Counted from the first letter of the stretch, positions 37,824 through 48,287 are shown. The stretch is DNA of 64,000 bases from Gramella jeungdoensis (GCF_023805255.1 NZ_JAMSCK010000001.1:124001-188000), one strand, 5' to 3'. The notes: generated from the letters alone by a model not told the origin. Translations and numbers: made by a program.

Positions 37824-40800
37824 ATGCAGAATAAAGGACTGATTAAAGTTTTTGCAATTTTATTTGGGCTGGTATGCCTTTATCAGCTGTCTTTTACATT
37901 TATAACTAATGAGGTTGAAGATGAAGCTGAAGAATTTGCAGTTCAAAGAATTGGGGAAGATGTAGAGGATTATTCACGACTTCGTGATGATGCTGAAGCG
38001 AGATACCTGGATTCGATTGGAAATGAAGAGGTAATCGCGGGTATAACCTATAATGATGCAAAAGATAAAGAGCTTAACAAAGGTCTTGACCTTAAGGGAG
38101 GTATCAATGTGATCCTCCAGATCTCGGTTAAAGATATATTAAGCGGCCTTGCGAATGATTCAAAAGATCCTGCTTTCAGAAAAGCTTTGGCAGAGGCCGA
38201 TGCTGCTCAAACCGATAGTCAGGAGAACTATGTAGATCTTTTCTTTGAGGCTTTCAATAATATTCCAAATGCCAAACTGGCTTCTCCGGATATTTTTGCA
38301 AACAAAACTTTAAGTGATGAGATCAACTTCAACATGACCAATGAAGAGGTTGAGCCAATCATCAGAAGAAAGATTGACGAGTCTATAACTTCAGCTTTCG
38401 AAGTACTAAGAAAGCGTATTGATAAATTTGGGGTTACTCAGCCAAATATCCAGCGTTTAGGGAATTCAGGGAGAATTCTTGTAGAACTTCCCGGAGCAAA
38501 AGATATCAGCAGGGTAAAGAACCTTCTTCAAAGTACAGCTCAATTAGAGTTCTGGCATGTTTATAAAAGCAATGAATTAGGAAATTTCCTTGTTCAGGCA
38601 AACAACAGGCTGGCTGAAATGCAGCGTTCAGAAGAAGCTGCTTCTGAAGAAAAAACTGATACTACCGAAACTTCAGGTGATGATGAAATCGATGAGCTTT
38701 TAGCTGATGCTGAAGATACTACCCAGGTAGAGACTGGTAATAATCCAATTTTTGATCTTATTGTTTCTCCTGGTTATCAGGGAGGACCTGTGCTTGCAAC
38801 TTTTAAAGTTCAGGATACTGCTAAGGTGATGGATTATTTAACCAGGCCTCAAATTCGTTCGTTGCTTCCTTCAGAACTTCGTTATGCCAAATTCGTTTGG
38901 GGTGTGCCAGATGATGAAACTCAAACATCTGCATTGTATGCTCTGAAAGGAAACCGCAATATGGAGCCTCCATTAAGCGGTAGTGTGATCACCGATGCAC
39001 AACAAACCTATGATCAGCTAGGTCGTATTGCAGTAAGTATGCAAATGGATGGGACCGGTGCGAAGATCTGGGAAGATATGACAGAGAAGGCATACAATGA
39101 GCAAAGCCAGATCGCTATTGTTCTTGATAATATTGTTTATTCTGCACCAGGTGTTTCAAGTGGTCCGATTTCTGGGGGTAGAAGTGAAATCACTGGAGAT
39201 TTTAGCATTACCGAAGGTCAGGATTTAGCTAACGTTCTAAGAGCTGGTAAACTTCCGGCTTCTGCAGATATAATTCAGAGTGAAGTAGTAGGACCTTCAT
39301 TAGGTCAGGAAGCTATTGACAGTGGTATTAATTCATTCGGTATAGCTCTTATACTTGTATTAATCTGGATGATCTTCTATTATGGTAAGGCAGGAGTCTT
39401 TGCTGATATCGCACTTGTTGTAAACATTCTTTTCATCTTCGGAATCCTTGCGGGACTTGGAGCTGTGTTGACACTTCCTGGTATTGCAGGTATCGTATTG
39501 ACCATAGGTATGTCGGTAGATGCAAACGTACTTATATTTGAAAGAATTAAAGAGGAGCTTGCTAAAGGTAAGATCCAAAGAGATGCGATCAAGGATGGTT
39601 TCAATAATGCATTATCATCTATTCTTGATGCGAACATTACTACAGGTCTTACCGGTCTTATCCTGTTCGTACTCGGAACCGGTCCTATTAAAGGATTCGC
39701 TACTACTTTATTAATTGGTATCGCTACCTCTTTATTCACTGCGATCTTTATAACCAGATTGTTCATTGACGGATACGGTAAAAAAGGTAAATCTCTTGAT
39801 TTTTCTACTTCTCTTACCAAGAATCTGTTCACTAACATGAACATCGATTTTCTTAAAAAGAGAAAGGTTGCATATATTATTTCCGGGTTATTTATCGTAA
39901 TCAGTATTGGTTCTCTATTTGTTCAGGGGCTTAACCAGGGTGTTGACTTCGTTGGGGGTAGAACCTATACGGTAAGATTCGCTGATGATGTGAATCCGAC
40001 TGAAGTTCAGAATGACCTTGTTGCTACTTTCGGAAGTGCGGAGGCAAAGACTTTTGGTCCGGATAACCAGTTGAAGATCACAACTAAATATAAAGTTAAT
40101 GAAGAGGGAGCTGCAGTTGATGAGGAGATTCAACAATCACTTTTCGAGTCACTTAAACCTTATCTTCCTGCTGGCTTCACATATGATGAGTTTGTGGATG
40201 GATCTGATACCAAAACTGTTGGTATAATGCAGTCCATGAAAGTTGGTGCGACTATCGCTGATGATATCAAGAATGCATCTTTCTGGGCGGTATTAGGTTC
40301 ACTTATAGTGGTGTTCCTTTATATCCTTTTAAGGTTCCGTAAATGGCAGTTCAGCCTTGGAGCTGTCGCAGCAGTATTCCATGATGTACTTGTGGTACTT
40401 GGTATCTTCTCATTGCTTTATAAAGTGATGCCTTTTAATATGGAGATAGATCAGGCCTTTATCGCGGCGATATTAACGGTGATAGGTTACTCTCTGAATG
40501 ATACCGTGGTTGTGTTTGACCGAATCAGGGAGTATGTAAATGAACATTCTTCGTGGGAGTTTGGTAGGATAGTTAATGTTGCCTTGAATAGTACCATTAG
40601 TAGAACCTTGAACACCTCGCTTACCACCTTGGTAGTACTACTTGCTATCTTTATTTTTGGAGGGGAGAGCATCAGAGGATTCATGTTCGCTCTTATAGTT
40701 GGTGTTATTGTAGGTACTTACTCTTCATTGTTCATCGCTACACCGATAATGTTTGATAGCGTTAAGAAGAAGTCTTCATTAGAAAAGAAAAAGAAGCCTC

Positions 40801-40826
40801 AAACTGAAGAAGCTGCTACAGCTTAA
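37824..40826 (+). CDS. secDF: Fused protein translocase subunit SecDF
   Basis: A 1000-residue fusion of SecD and SecF, which use the proton gradient to pull secreted proteins across the membrane after SecYEG. SecD part: N-terminal membrane segment, LDLKGGINVILQ, large periplasmic domain (with an acidic Glu/Thr insert near residues 270-300), and a five-segment membrane block with GMSVDANVLIFERIKEE. SecF part: GVDFVGGRTYTVRF and GYSLNDTVVVFDRIRE. Such fusions are usual in Bacteroidetes. Own promoter and terminator. Confidence 0.96.
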   Translation: MQNKGLIKVFAILFGLVCLYQLSFTFITNEVEDEAEEFAVQRIGEDVEDYSRLRDDAEARYLDSIGNEEVIAGITYNDAKDKELNKGLDLKGGINVILQISVKDILSGLANDSKDPAFRKALAEADAAQTDSQENYVDLFFEAFNNIPNAKLASPDIFANKTLSDEINFNMTNEEVEPIIRRKIDESITSAFEVLRKRIDKFGVTQPNIQRLGNSGRILVELPGAKDISRVKNLLQSTAQLEFWHVYKSNELGNFLVQANNRLAEMQRSEEAASEEKTDTTETSGDDEIDELLADAEDTTQVETGNNPIFDLIVSPGYQGGPVLATFKVQDTAKVMDYLTRPQIRSLLPSELRYAKFVWGVPDDETQTSALYALKGNRNMEPPLSGSVITDAQQTYDQLGRIAVSMQMDGTGAKIWEDMTEKAYNEQSQIAIVLDNIVYSAPGVSSGPISGGRSEITGDFSITEGQDLANVLRAGKLPASADIIQSEVVGPSLGQEAIDSGINSFGIALILVLIWMIFYYGKAGVFADIALVVNILFIFGILAGLGAVLTLPGIAGIVLTIGMSVDANVLIFERIKEELAKGKIQRDAIKDGFNNALSSILDANITTGLTGLILFVLGTGPIKGFATTLLIGIATSLFTAIFITRLFIDGYGKKGKSLDFSTSLTKNLFTNMNIDFLKKRKVAYIISGLFIVISIGSLFVQGLNQGVDFVGGRTYTVRFADDVNPTEVQNDLVATFGSAEAKTFGPDNQLKITTKYKVNEEGAAVDEEIQQSLFESLKPYLPAGFTYDEFVDGSDTKTVGIMQSMKVGATIADDIKNASFWAVLGSLIVVFLYILLRFRKWQFSLGAVAAVFHDVLVVLGIFSLLYKVMPFNMEIDQAFIAAILTVIGYSLNDTVVVFDRIREYVNEHSSWEFGRIVNVALNSTISRTLNTSLTTLVVLLAIFIFGGESIRGFMFALIVGVIVGTYSSLFIATPIMFDSVKKKSSLEKKKKPQTEEAATA

Positions 40827-40849
40827 TTTCAGTATATATTGTATTCATA

Positions 40850-40882
40850 AAAAAAGGCTTTCCATTTGGAAAGCCTTTTTTA
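40850..40882. terminator. Terminator between secDF and the DUF192 gene
   Basis: AAAGGCTTTCC and GGAAAGCCTTT around a 4-nt ATTT loop, A-run on the left, T-run on the right; works for both convergent genes. Confidence 0.9.
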
Positions 40883-40906
40883 TTTCATCTAGTTTTTAAA
40901 AAGAAC

Positions 40907-41416
40907 TCATTCTTCGTTTGAATTCGTACGGTAAAAGGTGAACTTATCTCCTTTTTCTAAATTCCATTCATCCGAGAGGCCGGCATTTACTTCAAGGACA
41001 TACTGGGCGGGGCCATCTGAAGGCAGGGAGGTTTCTTCGCGCGGTGTAGCATTCTTTTGAATACTTACCAGGCTGCTGTCTTCGGCGTAATAAATAATGT
41101 CTAAAGGGAAATAAGTGTTCTTCATGTAATAGTTTCTCACACGTTCACTATCATAAATGAAAAGCATGCCCTGTGAATCTTCCATTCCATCACGATACAT
41201 GAGCCCGGTTTCGTGCTCGTAATCACTTTCAGCTAGTTCTATGTCCAGTTTTTCAATGGTGTCTCCAGAAGATTTGAGCAAATAGAGTTCAGCTTCTTTT
41301 TTGAATGAAATTGGATTTGTTTCAATCGTCTTCTCTTTCTTCTCTTCGTTGCAAGAGGTAAAAGACAGGCAGGTGAAAAATGCGAGAGTTCCCAGACTTA
41401 AAATTTGTTTTTTCAT
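40907..41416 (-). CDS. DUF192 lipoprotein
   Basis: A 169-residue predicted lipoprotein: signal peptide ending FTSC (Cys22), then the DUF192 domain (about 50-165) with the marks GLMYRDGM, GMLFIYD, MKNTYFPLDIIY and YVLEVNAG. DUF192 proteins are widespread small exported proteins without an agreed function. The ATG overlaps the lgt stop by 4 bp, so it is the last gene of the folE-cysS-yidD-lgt unit. Being a lipoprotein beside the lipoprotein-modifying Lgt may be coincidence. Confidence 0.9.
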   Translation of the reverse strand: MKKQILSLGTLAFFTCLSFTSCNEEKKEKTIETNPISFKKEAELYLLKSSGDTIEKLDIELAESDYEHETGLMYRDGMEDSQGMLFIYDSERVRNYYMKNTYFPLDIIYYAEDSSLVSIQKNATPREETSLPSDGPAQYVLEVNAGLSDEWNLEKGDKFTFYRTNSNEE

Positions 41417-42234
41417 ACAGTTCTTCTTTTAGTGGGTCTGTACATGAAATAAAGGCCAGCTAAAACAAATGGCACGCTAAGCCACTGACCTGTATTTAAT
41501 AACCAGGTAGCTCGCTCTTCTACCTGTGGTTCTTTAATGAATTCTATGAAGAATCTCACTGTCCATAACAGTACGAGGAAAAGACCAAATATATAGCCCA
41601 GTTTAAAGCGTTTTTCAGTTTTCCAGTAGATGAGCCACAATATGAGAAATATTAATAAATAACAGGCTGATTCGTACAACTGAGCGGGATGTCTTGGGAA
41701 GTCTTCTCCGAGTTTCTCGAATATCACTCCATAATCTGAATTAGTGGGTTTTCCAATGATTTCAGAATTGATGAAATTTCCAATTCTTACAAAAATAGCT
41801 CCACTGGCCACAGGTATTACGATACGATCAAGTATCCAAAGCACGGGTCTTTCAAGTATTCTTTTTGAGTAAAGATACATGGCCACAATAATACCAATAG
41901 CTGCACCGTGGCTGGCCAATCCCCTGAATCCGGTAAACTCAAATTCCGGCTCAAACCTAACAGGTAGAAATATCTCAAGAAGATGATTCTGGAAGTAATC
42001 CCAATCATAGAAAATAACATGACCAAGTCTTGCTCCTATAAGTGTAGCAATAACGGTATATATGAATAAGGAATCGAGTTTTTCTATTTTGATGCCTTCC
42101 CGGGTATAAATACTTTTCATAATGTACCAGCCAAGACCAAAGGCAATTAAGAACATGAGGCTGTAATAGTGTATAGTGAGAATTCCCAAATCCAGTCCTT
42201 CTGACGGATTCCAGCGAATAGCATTTATAAGCAT
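41413..42234 (-). CDS. lgt: Prolipoprotein diacylglyceryl transferase Lgt
   Basis: Attaches diacylglycerol from phosphatidylglycerol to the lipobox Cys of prolipoproteins, the first step of lipoprotein maturation. Polytopic with about seven membrane segments. Family motifs visible are SHGAAIGII (essential His) and the Lgt signature RIGNFINSEIIGKPT. Length 273 is typical. Many lipoproteins in this window (GldB, DUF192, PBP4-type, others) would be its substrates. Part of a minus-strand series, 45 nt after yidD. Confidence 0.95.
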   Translation of the reverse strand: MLINAIRWNPSEGLDLGILTIHYYSLMFLIAFGLGWYIMKSIYTREGIKIEKLDSLFIYTVIATLIGARLGHVIFYDWDYFQNHLLEIFLPVRFEPEFEFTGFRGLASHGAAIGIIVAMYLYSKRILERPVLWILDRIVIPVASGAIFVRIGNFINSEIIGKPTNSDYGVIFEKLGEDFPRHPAQLYESACYLLIFLILWLIYWKTEKRFKLGYIFGLFLVLLWTVRFFIEFIKEPQVEERATWLLNTGQWLSVPFVLAGLYFMYRPTKRRTV

Positions 42235-42279
42235 GGTAAATTTTTTGATTAGGCGTAAATATACATATTTGCCTTTTCT

Positions 42280-42528
42280 TTAGGCTCTTTTGGACCCCGA
42301 TTTTCCAGGAACCGGATCATAGCCACAACCTCCCCAGGGATTGCATCTGGCTATTCGTTTAATTCCAAGCCATGTGCCTTTAAAAGGCCCATGTATCCTG
42401 ATAGCTTCGATCATGTATGTAGAACATGTTGGTTCATACCGACATGTTGCCGGGGTAAGTGGAGAAATAAACTTCTTGTAGAACTGAACGGTGCCGGTCA
42501 ATATTTTACTCAACCATCGGTTCAGCAT
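42280..42528 (-). CDS. yidD: Membrane protein insertion efficiency factor YidD
   Basis: An 82-residue membrane-associated protein of the YidD family, which assists YidC-dependent membrane insertion. The three conserved Cys-containing blocks are visible: [23 protein letters not shown] and GGCGYDPVP. An N-terminal amphipathic/hydrophobic helix (about 3-25) fits membrane attachment. It is often near rnpA-yidC elsewhere; here it lies 10 nt after cysS. Confidence 0.95.
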   Translation of the reverse strand: MLNRWLSKILTGTVQFYKKFISPLTPATCRYEPTCSTYMIEAIRIHGPFKGTWLGIKRIARCNPWGGCGYDPVPGKSGSKRA

Positions 42529-42538
42529 AATAAATCTA

Positions 42539-44023
42539 TTATTTTACAGAGAAAGTAGTGCCTTCTTTCCCGTCTTTAAGTTGAATTCCCAGTTCGTCTA
42601 ACTGGTCCCTTATCTGATCGCTTAAAGCAAAATTCTTATTGTTTCTTGCTTCAGTTCTCAGTTTTATAAGTAGTTCAATTGTTCCCGCCAGTTTGTTCTC
42701 ATCATTTTCATTTTCTGAAGCCGCATCAACAAGTCCAAGGATATCGAACATAAAGGCACTCATACTTTCTCTAAGCTCCTTTTTATCATCTTCAGCGATC
42801 TCAATATCACCTTCCTTGATATTATTGATGGTTTTCACCATATCAAAAAGCCTGGCGATAAGGATAGGGCTATTAAAGTCGTCATTCATGGCATCGTAAC
42901 ATGACTGTTTCCATGCCGCAAGATCAAATCCGGTTGTGTCTGATGCTGGTAGTTCATCAATTGAATGATAGGCTTCCATTAGTCGGTTGAAGCCTTTTTC
43001 ACTTCCTAGCAGCGCTTCACTGGAGAAGTCAAGGATACTTCTGTAATGGGCCTGTAGAATGAAGAATCGTACTACGTTTGGAGAAAAGGCTTTTGTTAGA
43101 ATATCATTATTCCCGGTAAATATCTGTTCCGGAAGGATGAAATTGCCAGTACTTTTGGCCATTTTCTTGCCATTGAGGGTGAGCATATTGGCATGAAGCC
43201 AGTAATTTACAGGAGATTTTCCTGTGGCGGCTTCACCCTGGGCAATTTCACATTCGTGATGAGGAAACTTAAGATCCATTCCACCACCATGAATATCAAA
43301 ATATTCCCCAAGATATTTTGTGCTCATAACGGTACATTCAAGGTGCCATCCCGGGAAACCATCGCTCCATGGAGAGGGCCATCGCATAATGTGCTGTGGT
43401 TCGGCCTTTTTCCATAATGCAAAATCCTGTGGATTCTTTTTGTCGCTTTGTGCGGCAAGTTCCCTAGTGTTTGCGATCATATCTTCTATAGCTCTTCCGC
43501 TAAGTTTGCCATAAGAATGATCTTTATTGAATTTTAAGACATCAAAATAAACAGAACCGTTTGCTTCGTATGCATAGCCATTTTCCAGGATGGTTTTGAT
43601 AATCTCGATTTGCTCAACAATATGCCCAGTAGCCGTAGGTTCGATACTGGGAGGAAGGTTGTTGAACTTCTGAAGTATATTATGGAAATCCACAGTGTAT
43701 TTCTGTACTACTTCCATGGGTTCAATCTGCTCCAGTCTTGCTTTTTTGGAGATCCTATCTTCACCGCTGTCAGCATCATTTTCAAGGTGGCCGGCATCGG
43801 TAATATTCCTTACATAACGAACTTTATAACCTAAATGTTTAAGGTACCTGAAGACCAAATCAAATGAAATGAATGTACGGCAATTTCCTAAATGTACATT
43901 ACTGTAAACAGTTGGACCACATACATACATTCCTATATGTCCTTCATTTATTGGGGTAAAAATTTCCTTTTCACCCGTCATTGAATTGTAAAGTTTCAGG
44001 CTTTGTTCCTGGTAAAGCGCCAT
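42539..44023 (-). CDS. cysS: Cysteinyl-tRNA synthetase
   Basis: Charges tRNA-Cys. Class I signatures: HIGH-like HLGN in [11 protein letters not shown] near residue 40, and KMSKS-like KMAKSTGNF near 290. Zinc ligands include the Cys in MYVCGPTVY, the Cys in WHLECTVM and the His/Glu in [11 protein letters not shown]. Length 494. It lies 22 nt downstream of folE in a five-gene minus-strand unit. Confidence 0.97.
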   Translation of the reverse strand: MALYQEQSLKLYNSMTGEKEIFTPINEGHIGMYVCGPTVYSNVHLGNCRTFISFDLVFRYLKHLGYKVRYVRNITDAGHLENDADSGEDRISKKARLEQIEPMEVVQKYTVDFHNILQKFNNLPPSIEPTATGHIVEQIEIIKTILENGYAYEANGSVYFDVLKFNKDHSYGKLSGRAIEDMIANTRELAAQSDKKNPQDFALWKKAEPQHIMRWPSPWSDGFPGWHLECTVMSTKYLGEYFDIHGGGMDLKFPHHECEIAQGEAATGKSPVNYWLHANMLTLNGKKMAKSTGNFILPEQIFTGNNDILTKAFSPNVVRFFILQAHYRSILDFSSEALLGSEKGFNRLMEAYHSIDELPASDTTGFDLAAWKQSCYDAMNDDFNSPILIARLFDMVKTINNIKEGDIEIAEDDKKELRESMSAFMFDILGLVDAASENENDENKLAGTIELLIKLRTEARNNKNFALSDQIRDQLDELGIQLKDGKEGTTFSVK

Positions 44024-44045
44024 GTAGTAAAAATGTTTTGAATTA

Positions 44046-44723
44046 TTAGAACGAAGTGTCTAATTTAATATAATCCAGAAATTCTCTTCTTATTTCTTTT
44101 TGTTTGAAAGCTCCGCCAAATTCGCTGGTCACAGTGCTGCTTTCTATATCTCTGATTCCTCTGCTGTTAACACAAAGATGTTTTGCGTCTACAACACAGG
44201 CTACATCAGGGGTGCCAAGTACGTTTTGAAGTTCATGAACTATTTGCATGGTCATCCTTTCCTGAACCTGAGGTCTTTTTGCGAAATAATCTACGATTCG
44301 GTTCATTTTTGAAAGTCCCACAACTGTTCCGTTAGAAATATATGCCACATGAGCTTTTCCTACGATAGGTAGCAAATGATGTTCACAGGTAGAATATACT
44401 GTAATATTTTTCTCAACCAGCATTTCGCCATATTTGTATTTGTTTTCAAAAGTAGAGGCCTTTGGTTTGCGTTTCGGGTGAAGACCTGAGAAAACTTCAT
44501 TAACAAACATTTTAGCGACTCTCAATGGAGTTCCTTTCAGGCTATCATCTTTTAAATCAAGCCCTAGAGTTTCCATGATGTGTCTCACGTCTTCCTTAAT
44601 CAGGTCGATTTTTTCAATATCGCTTAAGTCGAACGCATCTTCTCTTAATGGCGTATTAGCGCTGCTTCCTGCGTGGGCATCGCCCATCTCTTCGATTTCA
44701 TTCAATATCTTGTCTACTTTCAT
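44046..44723 (-). CDS. folE: GTP cyclohydrolase I
   Basis: Converts GTP to dihydroneopterin triphosphate, the first step of folate synthesis. Zinc and active-site motifs: [31 protein letters not shown] and the late [14 protein letters not shown]. Start ATG 44723 (M-K-V-D-K) is preferred over a TTG four codons earlier. Length 225; an N-terminal extension before the catalytic core (about 1-45) is Asp/Glu/Ser-rich. It leads the unit folE-cysS-yidD-lgt-DUF192, with a minus-strand -7 box at 44765-44772. Confidence 0.96.
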   Translation of the reverse strand: MKVDKILNEIEEMGDAHAGSSANTPLREDAFDLSDIEKIDLIKEDVRHIMETLGLDLKDDSLKGTPLRVAKMFVNEVFSGLHPKRKPKASTFENKYKYGEMLVEKNITVYSTCEHHLLPIVGKAHVAYISNGTVVGLSKMNRIVDYFAKRPQVQERMTMQIVHELQNVLGTPDVACVVDAKHLCVNSRGIRDIESSTVTSEFGGAFKQKEIRREFLDYIKLDTSF

Positions 44724-44764
44724 GCTTTTTTGCAATAATAGTCGGTTAAAACCGTATTGGCTTG

Positions 44765-44772
44765 CAAAGATA
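44765..44772 (-). promoter_or_regulatory. -7 box of folE unit
   Basis: Minus-strand TATCTTTG, a perfect TAnnTTTG match 41 nt before the folE ATG. The nearest TTTG upstream is 26 bp away, slightly too far for a standard -33. Confidence 0.45.
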
Positions 44773-44869
44773 CATATTTATAAGGTTTTAGCCGTATTCA
44801 AAATCAATTAGGCTTTACTATACAAATGCTTTATATTTCATAATTTGCATAAGTTCTTGGATTCAGGGG

Positions 44870-46711
44870 ATGAAAGGTAATAAAATACTGATATTAACTT
44901 TAATATTTGGCTTTTTGGCCAGTGGCTCGATATTGGCTCAGGGCTCTACTTGTAGTGATATAGAGCCTTTTTGTGCAGGAAGTGAACGACTTACTTTTCC
45001 GAATTCCAATTATACTAACAGTTCGCAGATTAGCGGGGAGGCTGGTCCAGACTATGGTTGTTTGGAAGAGCAGCCCTATCCGGCCTGGTTCTTTTTACAG
45101 GTGGAGGATTCGGGTGACCTTAGCTTTAAAATTTCTCAATATGAAAATGAAGATGGAAGTGGGGCACCCCTGGATGTGGATTTTGTGGTTTGGGGGCCTT
45201 TTGAGAGGGGTGAGGAGTATTGTTCTGCGACCGCTCTAAATGCAGAAAATCTTGTGGACTGTAGTTATCTTCCAGATGCTGTTGAAACAATGACTATTTC
45301 CGGGGCAATGGCAAATCAGGTGTATGTTGTGGTGATTACTAATTTCCAGCAATTACCTGGTTTTATTAGCCTGGAACAAACAAACTCGGGTGGTGGTTCA
45401 ACCGATTGCTCTATACTTGATAGTGACCTGGGGGATAATATCGTGGTTTGCGGAGAAAATGAGTATATCCTGGATGGAACTACCGATGAGGCTGAAATTT
45501 ATGAATGGTATGTGTACAATGAAAGTACCTCACAATATGAACAGATCCCGGGAGAAGATGGTCCAACTTTAACAGTAACTCAATCGGGAGATTACCGACT
45601 GGTGGTAAAAGACCTTGTTGGAGCAAGTAGCGATCAGGATGATGTGACGGTTACTTTCTATGAAGTTCCTGAAATAGGTGAGGTCTCAGGTCTTTCAGCT
45701 TGTGCTGAATCTACGGAATTTATAGATCTCACTGAAGCTTCCTCGCAACTGATAGCTCCTAACTCAAATCCGGCAGATTACAGGGCTATATTTTATGAAA
45801 GTACTGATGCCATAGAAAATAATGAGCCGATTATTCAACCCTCGTCTTTTCCTTTTCAGGATGGAACTACCATATATGCAAAAGTAGAGTATATAGAAAG
45901 TGGGTGTCTTTCTGAAGTTGAGCAATTTGATCTGGTTGATTTCAACTTTCCTGAATACCAATTGGCTGAAACTACTGTTTTTTGTGTAGACAGGAATAAT
46001 GAACTTATAGCACCTGTTAGTTTGGGTAACGATCTCGGTTCAGACTACACTTATGAATGGACTGATGGTACCGGCATTATAGGGACAAGTGCAGTGCTTA
46101 CCCTCAATGATCTTCCCTCCGGAAATCAGTTGAGTTTAACATTAAGGCATTCTGCTTCAGGGTGTGAGAAGGAGTTTATTACAATGCCTGTTGCTATTTC
46201 CAGACCGGAATCGGTTTCTATTTCGATTTCAGGATCCGACTTTGGAGATGGTTATACGGTTACGGCAACAGCTGAAAATGTTATAGGGGGTACCTACGCT
46301 GGTTTTGAGTATAAGCTTGATAATAGTAACTGGCAGGAATCCAATGTTTTTAATCGGGTTCCTCCGGGAAGCCATACAATTACTACGCGTGAAATTAATG
46401 GTTGTGGGGAAACCACGAGTGACAATTTTTTCCTGGTGGGATATCCTCGCTTTTTTACTCCAAATTCTGATGGTTATAACGATACCTGGAGTCTGATTAG
46501 TAATAGTGATATTAGTATAAAGAGATTGTTTGTTTTTGACCGGTACGGGAAATTAATTCGCCAGCTTGACCCTGGTGGGAACAAAGGATGGGATGGGACC
46601 TATAATGGTAAAGATTTACCTGCAGATGATTACTGGTTCAGAGTAGAATTTGTAGATCAGAAAACGGGGGGATATCAGGTTTATATGTCAAATTTCACTC
46701 TTAAGAGATAA
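44870..46711 (+). CDS. Secreted protein with gliding-motility-associated (T9SS type B) C-terminal domain
   Basis: A 613-residue exported protein with a signal peptide (about 1-23, ending ILAQ). The last about 85 residues carry the type B type IX sorting region: FFTPNSDGYNDTW, KRLFVFDRYGKLI, GWDGTYNGK, LPADDYWFRVEF, and the terminal MSNFTLKR. The rest has an N-terminal Cys-containing module (CSDIEPFCAG) and Ig/PKD-like repeats with regular GxY and TxDxG spacing. Such proteins are moved across the outer membrane by the type IX system and reach the surface. No catalytic motif. Role unknown: adhesin or surface filament part. Confidence 0.88.
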   Translation: MKGNKILILTLIFGFLASGSILAQGSTCSDIEPFCAGSERLTFPNSNYTNSSQISGEAGPDYGCLEEQPYPAWFFLQVEDSGDLSFKISQYENEDGSGAPLDVDFVVWGPFERGEEYCSATALNAENLVDCSYLPDAVETMTISGAMANQVYVVVITNFQQLPGFISLEQTNSGGGSTDCSILDSDLGDNIVVCGENEYILDGTTDEAEIYEWYVYNESTSQYEQIPGEDGPTLTVTQSGDYRLVVKDLVGASSDQDDVTVTFYEVPEIGEVSGLSACAESTEFIDLTEASSQLIAPNSNPADYRAIFYESTDAIENNEPIIQPSSFPFQDGTTIYAKVEYIESGCLSEVEQFDLVDFNFPEYQLAETTVFCVDRNNELIAPVSLGNDLGSDYTYEWTDGTGIIGTSAVLTLNDLPSGNQLSLTLRHSASGCEKEFITMPVAISRPESVSISISGSDFGDGYTVTATAENVIGGTYAGFEYKLDNSNWQESNVFNRVPPGSHTITTREINGCGETTSDNFFLVGYPRFFTPNSDGYNDTWSLISNSDISIKRLFVFDRYGKLIRQLDPGGNKGWDGTYNGKDLPADDYWFRVEFVDQKTGGYQVYMSNFTLKR

Positions 46712-46734
46712 AAAAAAGCGCCGGTAAGGCGCCT
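46712..46734. terminator. Terminator after the T9SS-type gene
   Basis: GCGCC (46718-46722), GGTAA loop, GGCGC (46728-46732), A-run before and TTT after. Short stem; also faces the convergent FadL-like gene. Confidence 0.65.
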
Positions 46735-46760
46735 TTGATGTCTTGATGGTTTTCTTTCTT

Positions 46761-48266
46761 TTATAAACCAAAACTAACAGAAAGTATAACCTTTGAAAGA
46801 TCGCGATCAAACCTAATCGGATCTGTAAGTCCTGTATTAAGAATTGGCATATTCTCTTCATAATCGGTTAAACTGTATGCAAGATCAAGATTAACACTTC
46901 CAAAGTTATAACCTATCCCACCCGTATAACCGGTAAGATCACCTACCCTGCTTCCATCTTTAAAGGGGCTTTCCTCAAACCTGTAACCGGCTCTAAGACT
47001 AAAATTAGAAATTCGGTATTCACCACCAAGTTTATAGGTTGATGCCGCTTTCATGTTATTGGAAATATCCATATTTAGATTTTGATAGCTTGGATCGTTA
47101 TCGGGCTTAAATTTTATATTCGAATAGTCCTTCCTGCTGTAATCAAAACTTATTAATCCCTGTTTTCCGAAAAGGTAGGCGATACTACCGGTTAATTTAG
47201 AAGGGGTTTGGAGTCTGTATTCGGGATAAACGTTTATGATATTCGGCGATACGGTCACAAATTCATCTTGCGGACTATTGGTTTCAATATATTGTGTTGT
47301 TTCTTCACGAATATCGAACCAAACGGGCGAGTCATAAGTGAATCCAAGCCTTAAACTTTCATTTATTTTGGCAATCCCTCCTAATTGAAATGAAAAACCA
47401 TCTCCGTTTGCGTTCAGGTTGTTTCCAAAATATACTTCAGTGGTTTCACTTCCCGAATTGCTATTGAATTCGCTTAATTCAGTCGAATTCTCATAATTGA
47501 CAAAATGTGTATTTAGGTTCAATCCCAGGTAGAGGAAATCTTTGTACTGGGTTGCGGCGTTGAAAGTAAGCTTTCCGTTTAGCCCGGTAGCTGCATAATT
47601 ATATCGCTGGTCAAAATTTCCCGGCGCAATTAATGAGAAATACTCAGTGTTAGAAGGGTCGTCGGCTTCTGCTTCTAAAATGTATGCCTGATATCCCAAA
47701 AAAGCCTGCTGTACCGGGAAGCCATAATTTTCCCCTAAGAATGAATACAGGTCTGAGATGCTTTCATCATTCCTTAGTTGAAGGAGATCGAGTTCAATAC
47801 CATCAGCATAATTTAAAAAATATTGATCAATCGAATTTGAAGAAGTTCCTCTTGCAACATAATTTTCATCATATAGTGAAGTTGAATTATAATTAATTCC
47901 GAGTGAGAACTTGCTCCAATCGCTGTCTCCATTGCTTCTAAAGACAAAAACACCACCTATATTGCCAAGATCGATTTCTGAATCCTCACTTACGGAGTTG
48001 CCATTGTTATAGCGAATGCTGTTATCTAGACTTCGGTAACCTAGGCTTACTGAAGCATTGCTCGAGAGGAATACAGCCGAAGAAGCGGGGTTTATTGAAA
48101 TTGCTGAAAGATCTCCACCCAATGCACCAAATGCTCCACTCATTCCTACGAATCTTGCGGTACCTGATAATTCACTGGAAGAATACCGGTAAGCGTCATT
48201 CAAATCCTGAGCTTTCAGTGAGCTAAGGACTGCAAAGAAGGCTAGTAGTGATAATATTCTTTTCAT
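46761..48266 (-). CDS. FadL/OmpP1-like outer membrane protein
   Basis: A 501-residue outer membrane barrel protein. Signal peptide about 1-20 (ending LKAQ), then the FadL-like segment SGTARFVGMSGAFGALGGDLSAISINPA typical of the OmpP1/FadL group (cut here into parts SGTARFVGMS and GALGGDLSAI). The C-terminus ends in S-F-G-L, and aromatic residues alternate as in beta strands. Databases often name such flavobacterial proteins hemin receptor; nothing here shows heme binding. Probably imports hydrophobic molecules. Start ATG 48266 preferred over TTG 48272. Confidence 0.85.
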   Translation of the reverse strand: MKRILSLLAFFAVLSSLKAQDLNDAYRYSSSELSGTARFVGMSGAFGALGGDLSAISINPASSAVFLSSNASVSLGYRSLDNSIRYNNGNSVSEDSEIDLGNIGGVFVFRSNGDSDWSKFSLGINYNSTSLYDENYVARGTSSNSIDQYFLNYADGIELDLLQLRNDESISDLYSFLGENYGFPVQQAFLGYQAYILEAEADDPSNTEYFSLIAPGNFDQRYNYAATGLNGKLTFNAATQYKDFLYLGLNLNTHFVNYENSTELSEFNSNSGSETTEVYFGNNLNANGDGFSFQLGGIAKINESLRLGFTYDSPVWFDIREETTQYIETNSPQDEFVTVSPNIINVYPEYRLQTPSKLTGSIAYLFGKQGLISFDYSRKDYSNIKFKPDNDPSYQNLNMDISNNMKAASTYKLGGEYRISNFSLRAGYRFEESPFKDGSRVGDLTGYTGGIGYNFGSVNLDLAYSLTDYEENMPILNTGLTDPIRFDRDLSKVILSVSFGL

Positions 48267-48287
48267 ATACAATTGATTTTCGATTAT

